NCBI GenBank assembly: GCA_026874595.1
Contig: CM049311.1
Coordinates: 44,583,676 to 44,647,675 of the forward strand
DNA: 64,000 nucleotides
From: Sipunculus nudus
Lineage: Eukaryota; Annelida; Sipuncula; Golfingiida; Sipunculidae
Direction of reading: 5' to 3'
Position 1 is the stretch's first letter. The number at the start of each line of letters is the position of its first letter. Shown piece after piece: positions 37,023 to 49,063 of this stretch. Under the pieces are notes generated by a model, which worked only from the letters and a program-made list of their open reading frames with translations, was not told the origin of the DNA and did not search any database. The position numbers were made by a program, and so were the translations under genes.

Positions 37023-38570
37023 GCTCTCTGGTAATTACTGCCTGACCCAGCCTGTCCCAGACACTCACAGTGGCAGTAGGTCAGACCTGAAGGTGTAATG
37101 TAACTGCCCAGTACACTGCATTTATACTGACCTGATGTAAACAATGAAGACTTGGTACCTGGAAACTTGAATAAAATCTACAGTTTTGATCAATTAGTTT
37201 CAAATTTCAGATTTTAACAGATAAAATGCTATTGTGTACATGCTGTGAAAATTGAACCCACAGCACTAACAGGAAAAATTTAAATATTTTTATTTTTTTA
37301 AATGGTATCAGGAAAAAAGAAAAGTATTCTCAACTATGAAACTAATACATGTGTTAAAATTAATTCAAGGATCAAAACACCCAATATCCAGGAGCAAACT
37401 GGAGTTGGGAATGTTTAATTTTATGAAATGAAATAAAGGATCAGCAATATAAATTTGGATTATTTAGCCAGTATCATGTAACAACCGATACAACCATGAG
37501 TTATAAGTCAAACAAATTAAAATCTTTAATGAGCACTCTGATGAACATCCACACTTTCATATCAATACATCACTTTGTGGACACAATTAAATGTACACTT
37601 TAATCATAGTAACCCTGGTGGTACAATACAAAATCAAAAATGTAGCATAGCCAAAAATAAAATAAAATACAGAAAATTATAACATTCATCTAGTTTATGC
37701 ACCAGCTGGGGGGTGGGAGTGCAGGGCAGAGGGGAAGCCTGCTAGTAGTGGCCAAGCTAAGCCAAGGCAAGCTGCCTGGGGTGGGTTACATAATGCAAGT
37801 GAAGACTGTATTACTAGGTGGGCCAGATGTAAACAACACTTGACATGGTGTATGAAAACTTGAATAAAAGCTACTCTTTTTAAACAATTCCTTTGAAATT
37901 TCAGATTTTAAAAGATTAAATCCTTGTAAATGTATATATGCTGTGAAAATTAAATCAACAGTGCTTACAGGGAAAAAACGTGCCATTGCCAAAGTCAGAC
38001 AAAATTTAAGGTACTGATTTTTTATTTATGCTAATAACTTGAAAAATTTGCAAAATTCAGATCTAATTTTGGGTAAACAATTGAATCTTGATTAAATGAA
38101 GTTATATTCCTGAAAAAAAGTCTCCAGCTTCAGCAATTCTCATGTTAAGTGAGCAAATATATTTCCTGATTTTTAAGAAACTGCATTATAGTTGGGCCAA
38201 TAACTTCAAAATAATACCCAATACTAACCTAATTTTTGGTATGTGCACAGAAAATGTATGGAAAAATATGAATAATAAATATAATCAAAAACAGATCAGT
38301 GGTTTTGATATTAGGCAGCTTTGAAGTGTAACAATGGCTTTTTTATGGAAAACGGAGGTTTTTCCTTAATATCTCAAAGGAACGAAGTCCTAATGACCCA
38401 ATTTTTGGTATGGTAGGAGATTTTGGGGACATCTATTGGTATGCAGAATTTTGGATTCATAGGTCCAACGGTTTTAAAACGTGCCCTGTTAACGGACGGC
38501 CGGCCGGACGGACGACGGACAAAGGACCACGACTATAGCTCAGATGACTTATAGTCAGCTGAGCTAAAAA
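37023..38570 (+). mobile_element. A-family units with 3' end
   Basis: Two internal units (about 37100-37300 and 37800-38460), then GGACGGCCGGCCGGACGG-type tract and hairpin CTCAGATGACT-TAT-AGTCAGCTGAG, CTAAAAA. 37290-37780 holds a segment shared with 48340-48760 ('gcacactctgatgaacatcc', 'gggcagaggggaagcctgct'). Confidence 0.65.
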
Positions 38571-39759
38571 TTGTAAAATTAAGATCTAATTTTCGGTGTA
38601 CAATTGAATCTTGATTAAATGAAGTTATATCCCTGAAAAAAAGTCTCTAGCTTCAAGAATTATTATGTTGAGTGAGTAAATATATTTCCTTATTTTTTTT
38701 CAAGTTGCATTATGTTTGGGCCCATAAGTTCAACAAATTATGCAATACTGACCTAATTTTTGGAATGTACATAGGAAATGTATGGAAGAATATGCATATT
38801 TACTATGATCAAATTCAGATCATAGGTTTGACATTAGGCATTCCTGAAGTGTAAAAATGATTTTAATAAAAAAATTGAGATTTTCCTTAATTTCTCAAAG
38901 AAAAAAAAGTCACAGAGACCCAGTTTATGGCTTGGAAGGAGATCTTAGGGACATCTAACATTATGCCTATTTTTGGATTACCAGGCAAAGTTGTAGTAAA
39001 CAAAAGTGGGGTCATGATGCTAGAAAATACAAATACATCAAGGCCTCTAAAAAACTCCAATAGCTAGACTAATTTTTAAGCTTATACTATTAAATTTCAA
39101 AATTCATCAGATTAAATCCATATGTAAACTGGCTGTGAAAATTAAATCAACTGTACTTACAGGAAAAAAACGTGCCATGGTCAAAGTTGGGCAAAATTTA
39201 AGGTGCCAATTTTTTATTTTTGTTAATATTTTAAAAAATTTTAAAAGATTTTAATCTAATTTTGGGTATACAATTTAATTTTGATTAATTAAAGTTATAT
39301 TACTGGAAAAAAGTCCATAGCTTTAACAAGTTTTGTGTTAAGTGATCAAATAACTTTCCTGATTTTTTACAAAATGCATTATGTTGGGCCCATAACTTTT
39401 TAAAATTATATAATACAGACATAATTTCTGGCATGTACATAGGAACTATATAGAGGAATAATTATGGTAAATATGAGGAAAAACAGATGAGTGGTTTTGA
39501 CATTGGGCAGTCATGAAGTGTGAAAATAGGTTTTTAATAAAAAATTGAGGTTTTTCCTTAATTTCCCAAAGGAACGAAGTCACAAAGACCCAGTTTTCGG
39601 CTTGGTAGGAGATCTTGGGGACATCTAACATTATGCCAAATTATGGATTCCTAGGTCTTATGGTTTCAAAACATGCCACATCTATGGACAGACGGATGGA
39701 CGACAGACAATGGACAATGACTATAGCTCAGATGACTTATAGTCAGCTGAGCTAAAAAT
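38571..39759 (+). mobile_element. A-family 3' units with terminal hairpin
   Basis: Two units in A order, ending with a short GACGG tract (39690-39712) and the standard hairpin ending CAGCTGAGCTAAAAA. No 5' end. Confidence 0.7.
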
Positions 39760-40374
39760 ATTTGTTAAAATAACAAAAAATACAGGTGGCACCACCACTT
39801 TTGGGGAACTCACAAAACTAGTCATGGTAAATATTCAAGGCAAGATTCATGACAATCCATGCATTAATTATCAAGATATATGAGGTTTTGTATTATATTT
39901 TTGATTATTCTGGGGGGTACTTTCAAGCCCCATAGCTCGGAGGATATAGGTCGCAGTAACCTAATTTCAGGTTTCCAAGGAGATTTTTTATTGACCTCCC
40001 TGGATATTCACTTAGAAGTTTCTAGGTCCATTAATTAAGATTTGTGCCCTGCTAACGGACGGCCGGACGGACGACGGACAAAGCGCCATTCCTATACCTC
40101 AGTTGACATACAGTCAGCTGAGCATCAGTGCATGGTTTTGATATTAGGTGGCTTTTTTGTATGGAAAACAGAGGTTTCTTTCCTTAATATCTTGAAGGAA
40201 CAATATCCACCGAATTATCGCTTTGGTAGGAGATTTTTGAGACATCTAACTGTATGCAAAATTTTGGATTCGTAGATCCAATGGTTTCAAAACATGCCCT
40301 GTTAACGGTCGGATGGACTACGGACAAAGGACCATGACTATAGCTTATGGCTTATGGTCAGCTGAGCTAAAAAT
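39760..40374 (+). mobile_element. Two stacked A-family 3' tails
   Basis: A core block with 'ccatgcattaattatcaag' and the 166-bp-type unit, a tract of GGACGGCCGG, then a diverged tail ending at 40124; a second unit ends with CAGCTGAGCTAAAAA at 40374. Two successive 3' ends suggest tandem or nested insertion. Confidence 0.6.
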
Positions 40375-40829
40375 AGGCTCAATCTGATAAAGTTTGACAT
40401 GTGAAGTTTCTTCCATAAAATTTGGTTCTGCTAGCTCCAACCGTTTTTTTGATAGCAAGGGTTAACCTACAAGTTGACGTCAAGTTGACAGACGACCGCT
40501 GACGGCGGACAGACACCGTTGCTCTATTGCATAAGCTCACAGGTTGGCTAAAAATCATTAGAGTTCTAGCTTAAGTCTGAAATCCATATGCCAATCCAAA
40601 CTGAAGTTATCATCCTGAAACATATTTGTGAATGGACAGACGGATAGACAGAAAAACATATGAACAGACAGGGTGATTACTATAGGGCACATGCTTATGA
40701 TCACACTAGGTTTTGGACACAAGATGAAACAACAGCTGAGAAACTGACACTTTCTGTCATGTTTGGTCTCAAAAATAGAAAAAATATCCTAAAAGTTAGA
40801 AAAATACAATTGGCACCGAACTGATAAAA
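40375..40829 (+). mobile_element. D-family 3' tail and old 144-bp-type fragment
   Basis: D tail 'ttggttctgctagctcc' to CACAGGTTGGCTAAAAA (40538-40553), one mismatch from the D arm. 40560-40790 is a fragment resembling the end of the 33050-34460 array ('gggtgattactatagg'). Confidence 0.5.
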
Positions 40830-41290
40830 CTAGATATTTCTTGGCACTGCCAGTGCCATGGTATCCCCAGACAATCTATCCCCCCCCCCCCCCCACCCCT
40901 TTTAAGAATAAGCCCCCGACCTTGAGCAGCATATACTGACACTTGGCAAGCGACCATGGTTTCTTCCATCTATCAACTTGAGAAACAATATTTTTCACCA
41001 GATATGGGGGTCAATACAGTGAATCACTATTGAGGAAAGGGGATTAATTTATGCTATAAAAATGGTGTCTGGTCAATGAGAAAATTTTCCCAGATGGACG
41101 GACATGCCAAATTTAGACCAATATCTTGAACCACTCCAGAGATATGTACAATTTTCACCCAAAGCAAATATACAGATGGCATCACCAGTCTTGAGTACAA
41201 GATGGAGGAGTCCAAGATCTATGGATATGCACAATTTCAGGCCAATAGGGCAAATCACTTGTGAGAAATGAGCATTTATTTATTCTACAG
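40830..41290 (+). mobile_element. C-family 5' end with compensated hairpin
   Basis: CTAGA at 40830, hairpin TGGCACT-GCC-AGTGCCA (40842-40858), arm GTATCCCCAGAC (40861-40872), then a C-run (40880-40894). A core block follows with 'cttgagtacaagatggag' and 'caatttcaggccaatagg'. No 3' hairpin. Confidence 0.65.
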
Positions 41291-42018
41291 AAATAAGAAG
41301 CAGACCTGCCAACATTTGAAAGCTGGAAATCTTACTCAATGGGGGCATGCTAGACGGGTGGGTTCCAGGGGCAAAGCTCCTGGTGGGGGACAGGGGGTGG
41401 AGCCCCCATAAGCCTCTTTATTTTGAGGATTTGAATGGCCCGAAATCAGCTTTTTCTGGCATATTTTCTAACTAGAGTTGATAGTATTACAAGGCTCAAA
41501 TTACTTTTTGAAATCGATAATTAGGATTTGCTAATCAATTTACAAATTGACTAGCAAATAGCCAAAACTGAGGAGAAAAAATAAAATTGATTTCAAAAGT
41601 CTGTTTCATGTGTTTTCTTTTACCTGCTATAATGATCTGTTCCATCCTCTTGTTTTCACATGTTTTTTTTTTGTTTTTTTTTTTTTGCAAAGAAAATTTA
41701 TATTTGTTACTTTTCAAAAGGAAAATAAGTAATGAGGAAGAGGTAACTACAGGGCCTCATTTTCAACAAAGTAAAGGAACAGTTAACATACAAAAGTATT
41801 TAAAATATAAAAATTCGGTCTACTTTTAACAACGTGTTTTCTGCAAAAGTGTCGGATAGGTCTATTGGTGTAATAAAAAAAAGAGATTTTTCTCACTAGA
41901 AAAGAAGTAAAAAACTTGCTAAATAAATTGAATAAGAGGTCCATGAAAAGCTTAGAAAACCACCATGAATACAATAAAGACGTAATTAAATAAATAAGAC
42001 GTAACGAAATAAATACAA
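41291..42018. other. AT-rich intron, nothing recognised
   Basis: Contains 'ggtgggttccaggggcaaag' and T-rich tracts. No exon, RNA or family member identified. Frames at 41535-41829 are low-complexity. Confidence 0.35.
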
Positions 42019-43300
42019 CTAGATATTTCTTGGCACCTCAGGTGCCATAGTATCCCCAGACAATTAACCCCCCCACCCCCCCCCCCAGCCTCGAAGAATA
42101 GGATCCCATCTTGAATTCAGATGCAGAGACTGACACTTGGCAAGCCACCATTGTTTCTTTTCAAATTTGACCTAGCCGTTGATAACGTGTGGGTTTGGTG
42201 ACTGTAGCTCTAATTCTTACAAAGTTATTCCGTTTAAACATCATTTTAGCAAGAAAACAACATATGGTGGCGCCATCTGTCTTCTGCAGAAAACAATGCT
42301 ATCAAAGATCTTATGCCAATTTGATTTTTGGACCAATCCATGCATCCCTCCGTGAGATATAAAAGTTAACATCATTTTAGCGTTATCCCCTCTGTGACCT
42401 TGAAAAATGTATCAAGGTCATCCATATTTGAACTTGGCCTAGCCCTTGATAAGATGCGCCACCTGTCTTCTGCAAAAGACAAAGCTATCCAAGATCTTTG
42501 CTCAATTTGATTTTAGAAACATTCCATGTATCCCTTACTGAGATATTAAAGATTTTGTGTGAATTTCACCAAATATGGGAATATTCAAGGTCAAGGCCAC
42601 TCTCATAGGAAAGGTCATGACCCCAAGTTAAATAAACATCATCCCATAACCCATATCTATGTATATGCATAATATAAAAGAAATCTGTCCATTAGTTTTT
42701 GACTTATAATGCTCACAGTACTGTCAAGTGGCAATTTTGGGGGTTTTTAAAGGCATGAAAACAAGTAAAGAATAATAGGTGGTGCTACCAGATTCTGGAA
42801 TATGACAACCATATCCATGATCTTTGATCAACTTGATTTTGGGATCAATCCATGCAAGATTTCTTGAGATAACTAGACATTTCTTGGCACCGCAGGTGCC
42901 AGAGTATCCTTAGACATAGTAGGCCCCCCCACCTTTAAGAAAGGACCCCCATTTTTAGCAGCATATACTGACACTTGGCATATTTATTGTTTCTTCCATC
43001 TAACAATCCACAATCTTGTTGAAGATGTTGGTCCTGTGACCTTGATCTTTCTAAAGATGTGTCCTGTGACCTTGACCTTTGACCTCATGACCCCAAAATC
43101 AATTTTGGTCTTGCTTTTCCAATGGGACATATACAAGTCAAGTTTGAAATCCATACATCAATAAAAGCAGGAATTATCATCCAGAAACTAATTTTTGGAC
43201 AGATGGCTCGTGTGACATTCACCTTTGACCTTGTGACCTCAAATTGATAGGGGTCTTCCACTAATGGCAGGTGAACTATATGTGCAAGATGAAAGTTACC
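42019..43300 (+). mobile_element. Two C-family 5' parts, one inserted in the other
   Basis: C end 1: CTAGA at 42019, hairpin TGGCACC-TCA-GGTGCCA, arm GTATCCCCAGAC (42050-42061), then body with 'caaggtcaaggccactctc' and 'gatttcttgagata'. There a second C end begins: CTAGA at 42873, hairpin TGGCACC-GCA-GGTGCCA, arm GTATCCTTAGAC. The second copy keeps two DR1-type units (43040-43230). Confidence 0.7.
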
Positions 43301-43737
43301 ATTTTAAATGAGAAAATATATTTCCTGATGTTTTGACAAATAACGTTATGTTCAGGTCCAAAACTTCTAAAGAATGCCCAAATTGACTTAATATCTGGGA
43401 TAATCTTAGGAAATATATAGAGGAATATTTATGCCAAATGTAAACAAAATAGCCACAGTGGTTTTAATATAAGGCACTCCTGAAGTTTAACAACAGACTT
43501 TTACTGAATAACAGAGGTTCTTCCTTAATTTCTCAAAGGGATGAAGTCGCAGAGACCCAGTTTTGGGTTTGGTCGGAGAACTTTAGGACATACTTTCAAC
43601 TGTATATTGAGTTTTGGATTTGTAGCTCCAATGTTTTCAAAACATTCAGAGTTAACAGATGGCCAGATGGCTCGATGGACAACAGACAAGGACCATGGCT
43701 ACAGCTCAAATGACTTACAGTTAGCTGAGCTAAAAAT
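43301..43737 (+). mobile_element. A-family 3' unit with terminal hairpin
   Basis: Single unit ('ggttttaatataaggcac', 'ggatgaagtcgcagagaccc') ending CTCAAATGACTTACAGTTAG + CTGAGCTAAAAA. Confidence 0.65.
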
Positions 43738-43969
43738 GATGTATCCTGTTAATGAAAAAAAGGCAATACAGCCACGAAACAGACAAAGGATGATTGCCTG
43801 AGCTTAGATGACTCTCTTTTTTTCACAAAATAACTAGATAAATATGACAATCTGGATACCAGACTATAAGAAACTGTAACATACAATATGGGCAAACAGT
43901 GTCATTTCAGATGATATGCGGTGGAAATTGTGAATCAGCAATACTTTTAATAAAATGTGCAATAATTAC

Positions 43970-44137
43970 CTTCTTTGTCTTCTTTCTTGGACTCTTTGTC
44001 CTTCTCTTCCTTTTGGTCCTTGGTTCCTTCATCTTTCGGCCGCAGGTATTTGCTGCGGTATGTCCTATCAATGAAGGCATCAAGGTCGCTACTACTTGTA
44101 ATACTGGGAGTGGATGAACGTAGTCGGTTTAAGAAAG
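43970..44137 (-). CDS. PPP1R12A: Internal exon of the MYPT/PPP1R12-like gene, charged linker
   Basis: A 168-bp minus-strand exon. The acceptor is a pyrimidine-rich tract ending gtttcag (above 44137) and the donor is gtaatt (below 43970). It enters with two bases completing an Ala codon and leaves with one base (G). Its 55 whole codons begin FLNRLRSSTPSITSSSDLDA, continue through YRSKYLRPKDEGTKD and end in a Lys/Glu/Asp-rich run (KEEKDKESKKEDKE). The YLxPxxDE pattern parallels the segment upstream of the inhibitory phosphosite in vertebrate MYPT1 (recalled pattern, not an alignment). The DNA here is richer in CpG and G+C than the flanking intron. The antisense strand is also open (43975-44277), but that frame lacks splice support. 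Confidence 0.8.
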
Positions 44138-44519
44138 CTGAAACAGTACAACAAAGGGAATGTAAAGAGAAGTGGTCACTCCAACCTAGATCCCAAAGAG
44201 ATAAATGTCTTATCCTGAGAAAAATATATGCCATTCATCTCCATATGATTGCCATTCATCTCTATATGACTGAATGAATCATTTATCCAAGCTTGGTTCT
44301 CTTTCTTTTCAGACAGAATCAGAGATTACAGGAACTACATGTGCTAATCTATATATTTCAACAAAAAGACTGATCCATATTGGTGTTTCATAGAAGCAGA
44401 AATTATTTTTGGAATTTAAGTTATTTTCTATCACATATCTGATAAATGACGCAGAATGTGTTAAAAGTATGTTCTGGTGATTATTTAAGACTTTTAAAGT
44501 TTAAGTTATGTATTTAAGT
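44138..44519. other. Intron upstream of the 43970-44137 exon
   Basis: Apparently single-copy within the window, including the acceptor tract. No other feature recognised. Confidence 0.4.
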
Positions 44520-44936
44520 AACATAGGACCCATGGGTCATGCTAGTATACTTATTTATATTTTTGTTTTAATCATAACACTGGAAGAGCTGAGAGGAAAT
44601 GGCCCTGCTATTTGGTGATAATCAAATACTTGATATATGAATGCAAACTAATACTGTGCACATTTATGGACAACATCAAAGATGCAGCAGCCGCTCATGA
44701 TCAAATATTTGTAAGACTGTCAGTAATTTTATAAATTTCATAAATTTTGCTATATAATAAAATTCTGAAAATAAATGTTTATGTTGAAATATAAGTTGCA
44801 TCATTATTTATTCTTAATTTGGCTCATGTTATGTCAAATTATGCATCCACTTATATTTTATTATTTTTTTTTAAAATCATAATATGTTCAAACTGAATTT
44901 AAAAGAAAATTAATTTTTTTAGATAAAGTCACTAAA
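44520..44936 (+). mobile_element. Very degenerate A-family 5' end
   Basis: AGGACCCATGGGTCATGC keeps the palindrome (about 44527-44538) but not the downstream arm. The body resembles subtype III (44690-44830). Confidence 0.4.
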
Positions 44937-45709
44937 CAAGGCCTACAGGCCTAATGCAAACCTGTGCAGGGGTTTATACACCAGGTATAATGCTATAATG
45001 CTGGGCCATTACTTTTCAAGTAAGTCTACATGTCTTGTATACGACAAAGGTATCAGAGATGTATACATATGCCTAATTTCAGGCTGATATCACCTCCTGA
45101 GAAATAAGCAGTGACATACACTGTGAAAAAATTATTGTAGGTGGCGCCACCAGTCTTGTATATGACGAAGCTTTACGATATGTATAAATTTTCCCAATTT
45201 CAGGCTGATATATTAAATTCCTCTGGAGAAATAAGAATTCACATACACTGTGCAAAAGTCATTGTAGGTGGCAACACCTGTCTTGTGAACAAGAAAGCCA
45301 TCAATGTCGCATAGACAGGTCAAAATATCAGGCCAATACATCAAACTTCTTGAGTTTTAAGCACTGGGCTGACTAGGCTTAGGTGAGAAAGGCAGTTGCC
45401 CTGAGTGAACTGTGACAAATTGCTGGCTTAAGCTACTGCACTAAGTGAACTCTTGACCTGCACCTGGCAAGACTGAGTGAACTTTTGACCTGTTGCATAA
45501 TCTGATGCAGTTGCCAGTCAGCCAAAGCTTTAAATAGATCCAGGCTGACCTTTGGCCTGTTGCAAAAACTGAAATAGTTGGCAGTCTGCCAAGCTATTTA
45601 ACCTGAAATCTAGTGGCATGATGTTATGCCACATGCATAGATGCTAATAAACTGGTGCCAGGCTAGATGTAACTGCTTCACACAGCTCACAAATATGGTA
45701 CAAGGGACC
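44937..45709 (+). mobile_element. D-family element, 5' part
   Basis: CAAGGCCTACAGGCCTAATG then GCAAACCTGTGC. The core has GGTGGCGCCACC (45140-45151) and 'tctggagaaataagaattca' (the empty site for the C insertion at 57837). A minisatellite of ~42-48 bp built on 'gagtgaac..ttgacctg' occupies 45390-45540. Interrupted by an A end at 45710. Confidence 0.7.
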
Positions 45710-46117
45710 AATGGGTCATGGCGCTAAGCTGAAGTTTGAAATTTTAGCAAATACAATATATGCAAAATATTCTTTTGCAATTTTTTTTATATATATAAGC
45801 ATATGAGAAGCAAAGAGGAAAGGGGCCCTCCTACTTGGTTATAGTAAAGTCCTAAATATATGACTGCAAAACTAATACTCTGACAAGACTGTCATAAAGA
45901 AACAGTAAAGTTTTGAGATACTGTGATGCATATGAACAGTTTACAGATGGACAGGCAAGTGGAAAGAATGGACTGATACCTTTATTTCACTTTCAAGGGA
46001 ATAATGCATTTAAGTTTATATTAAAGCCTATTTTTTAAGCATATCCACTTTTTCCATTAATAGTATTTATCAGAATCATTTTTTTTTATTTACACGTTTT
46101 ATAAATTTATAATAAAA
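45710..46117 (+). mobile_element. A-family 5' end in D
   Basis: CAAGGGACCAATGGGTCATG, GCTAAGCTGA; inserted in the D word 'atatggtaaaatg' (intact at 63497). Body AT-rich; cut by the next D end. Confidence 0.6.
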
Positions 46118-47998
46118 CAAGGCCTACAGGCCTAATGCGAACCTGTGCAAAGTTTGGGAGTATGAATGGAGGTTTATTTTTAAAATTTAATATTGATCCT
46201 TTTAAGTCCTGCATATCTACCTTAGTCATTATAATTTGAGCAAAATGGACATTTCGGACCTGCAAGTTTCAGACTAGGACATTTTTAAAACTAGAATATG
46301 GGTAGTCTACAAGCGACTATGTGTATCCACAGAAATCAGAGTGGGACAGGTGAAGTTAGGCATGGATTAAGTGGCAAGGGGAATAGAGTGAAGTGTGTTG
46401 CATATTAGCATGGATGTCTGCAGCTTAAACGTGAATGTAGGTGGTGCCAGCATTCATAAAATCGAGAAAATTGTCCAGGATGTATAAACCTGCAAAATTT
46501 CAGGTGGATAAGTCAAACCACTGCTCAGATATGAGTGATTTTATCCCAAGGCAGATGAACAGATGGACAGTTTTCATAAGTGGTTGCAGGTAGCGCCACC
46601 AGTTTTGCTTATGATGAAGAACTATGTGAGATCTATACACAAGCAAAATTTTGGCCCAATCGGTCACACGGTTCCCGCGATATGAGCTTGGATGTCTGCA
46701 GAGTAAACGTGAATGTAGGTGGCACCACCTGTCAAAAAATCGAGAAAGCTGTCCAAGATGTTTAAACCTGCAAAATTTCAGGTGGATAAGTCAAACCACT
46801 GCCGAGATATGAATGATTTTATCCCAAGGCAGATGAACAGATGGACGCTGTGCCAAAAATGGTTGTAGGTAGCGCCACCATTTTTAGTGTTTGTTAAAAA
46901 GCTATCAAAGGGCTATATTGTGCAAAATTTTTAGCCTGATCGGTCAAACAGTTCCCGTGATATGCGGGTTTATGTATGGAAACAGACGCACAAATGGACG
47001 CTGGGCAGTGAGGAAAGGTCAGAGGTCAACCAAAAATAAGGGGGCAGCAGTTCACATGTGACCTGATGATAAACCTGATTAGCGTAAAATGCAAACAAAG
47101 TTTTTTCAAACAGTTGAAAGATATAGTTCCAATAATCTGGGAATCCTGCACCTAAACACTGTGTCTAGACGTCTAGATGCTGTGTCTAGACACCCCCCAG
47201 AGCCAGGTCAGTTCCCATGGTGATGTCTTGAACCCACCTGTTTGTAATGAGTGACCTCTTGACTTGACTGCTGTTGTCAAATCTGTTTTCAAATACAGAA
47301 AGCCTTTTTCAATTGGCTCCAATGCTTTTTTAAAACTGTATTTACCCAATCTTTTCTTATAAAACTGGCAGACCCTACCATAGAATAATTCTTGTAAAGT
47401 TTAAACCAATCAGCTTAACAGTTTCATCATAAATCAGTGTATAAGCTAGAAGAGTTTAAAATTACATTTTCGCTTGTAAAAAACACATCAATGTAGGTGG
47501 CGCCACCAACACCTCAAAATTAGATATGACATGTGACAAATATTGGTATAAAATTTGGTGATTATAGCTCTAGCCGTTTCTGAGATTTTAATTCTAGTAT
47601 GCTTTTTTGGACAGATGACTAAGTTTAACCTCCTGTAACTCGGCCAAAAATCTCCGAACTGGAACCATTCGAACAAATTTTAGAGAGATTGTTCCAGGGA
47701 TCATTTCTGTGAAATATTGGACAATTTGGCTGGACAGTTTCAGAGAAGAAGATTTTTTAAAGGGTTTTAAGCTTTTTCTCTATAATATCTAAATTAATGC
47801 AGATACCCAATAATAAGCTCCAGGGCACAAAGTTTCACATGTGACTAATTCTTACATGTAATTTGGAGCTGCTAGCTCCGACAGTTTCTGACTTACAGCC
47901 CTGGACGGAGGAAAGCCAGCCCTGGACGGCGGACGGCTGACGATGGATGGATGACGCTGCGCCATCGCATAATTATATATAAGATCACAGGTTCGCTA
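46118..47998 (+). mobile_element. D-family element containing an E fragment
   Basis: 5' CAAGGCCTACAGGCCTAATG, arm GCGAACCTGTGC (46138-46149); 3' arm CACAGGTTCGC (47986-47996) then TAAAAA, an exact 11-bp inverted match. An E-family part (CTAGA at 46291, stem TAGTC/GACTA, ~281-bp core units) is nested to about 47077. GGTGGCGCCACC at 47496-47507; GGACGGCGGACGG tail near 47903-47940. Confidence 0.75.
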
Positions 47999-49063
47999 AA
48001 AATCTTAAAATATAAATTTAAATATCAGAACTCTAAGTTGCAATCATTATTTATCCAGAGTGTAGCTCCTATCGGGTCATATCATGCATACATATATAAT
48101 TTATTATTTTTAAATCACAAATGTTTAAACTGAATTTAAAAGAAAATAATGCCACAACATGGCATCTTCAAGATTATTCCTTGAATCATTATTAAAAAGT
48201 TCTGTACATTGGAGTTTTTAGTATATGTTAAATTTTATTCACCAAAATAAAAGATTCAGTAAATCTGATAAAAAAAAACATCTTTTCAAGTAATGTAAAC
48301 ACAGTTGGTTGAATGAGGGACAAACAGTATCATTGTGCTAATTACTATCTCAGCTATAATTTATTACTGGAATTAATATTCAAATTCACACCTGCTGAAG
48401 TTTTTACTCTTCTGAAGTAAGGAATTACTTATCTGATGAACATCCACACTTTCATAGCAAAACACAATTTTTTGGACATAATTAAATGTGCATTTTAATC
48501 ACTGTAACCCAGGTGGTACAATACAAAATCTAAAATGAAGAGTAGCCTAGAATAAGAATGAATCAAATACAGATAATTATAACATTAATTTAGTTTATGC
48601 ACCAGCTTGGGAAGGGGGGGGGGGGCAGTGCAGGGCAGAGGGGAAGCCTGCTATTACTAGTGGCCAAGCTGAGCAAAGGTAGGCTGCCTGGAGAGGGTTA
48701 CATAACACAAGTTAAGGCTGTACTACTAGGTGCCTTTATGTAAACAACACTTAACATGATGTATGAAAACTTGAATAAAAGCTTCTCTTTTCAATAAATT
48801 CCTTAAACTTCATTAACTAGAATTTTTTTTAAAGCTTTTACTTTCAAGTTTCAGAATTTAACAGATTAAATCTATATATATATACCGACTGTGAAAAGTA
48901 AATCAAATGTTCTTATAAGAAAAAAACATGCCATGGTCAAACCTGGGTAAATTTAAGGTACAAATTTTATATTTTTGCCAATATTTAAAAAAAATTTAAC
49001 AGATTTTGATCTCATTTTTGGTATACAATTAAATTCTGATTAATTAGAGTTGTATTACTGTAA
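47999..49063 (+). repeat. A-type body segments, diverged
   Basis: Shares blocks with 37500-37900 ('ccaagctgagcaaagg' / 'ccaagctaagccaagg'), 28346 ('catggcatcttc') and A internal units ('acatgccatggtcaaacc'). G-run 48614-48625. No complete ends. Confidence 0.5.

Noticed and set aside
36803-37144. Ser/Leu- and Arg/Glu-repeat open frames
   Set aside because: Produced by the (GA)n microsatellite on both strands.
43975-44277. 100-codon + strand frame
   Set aside because: Antisense to the exon at 43970-44137; the minus strand has acceptor, donor and phase agreement, the plus strand has none.
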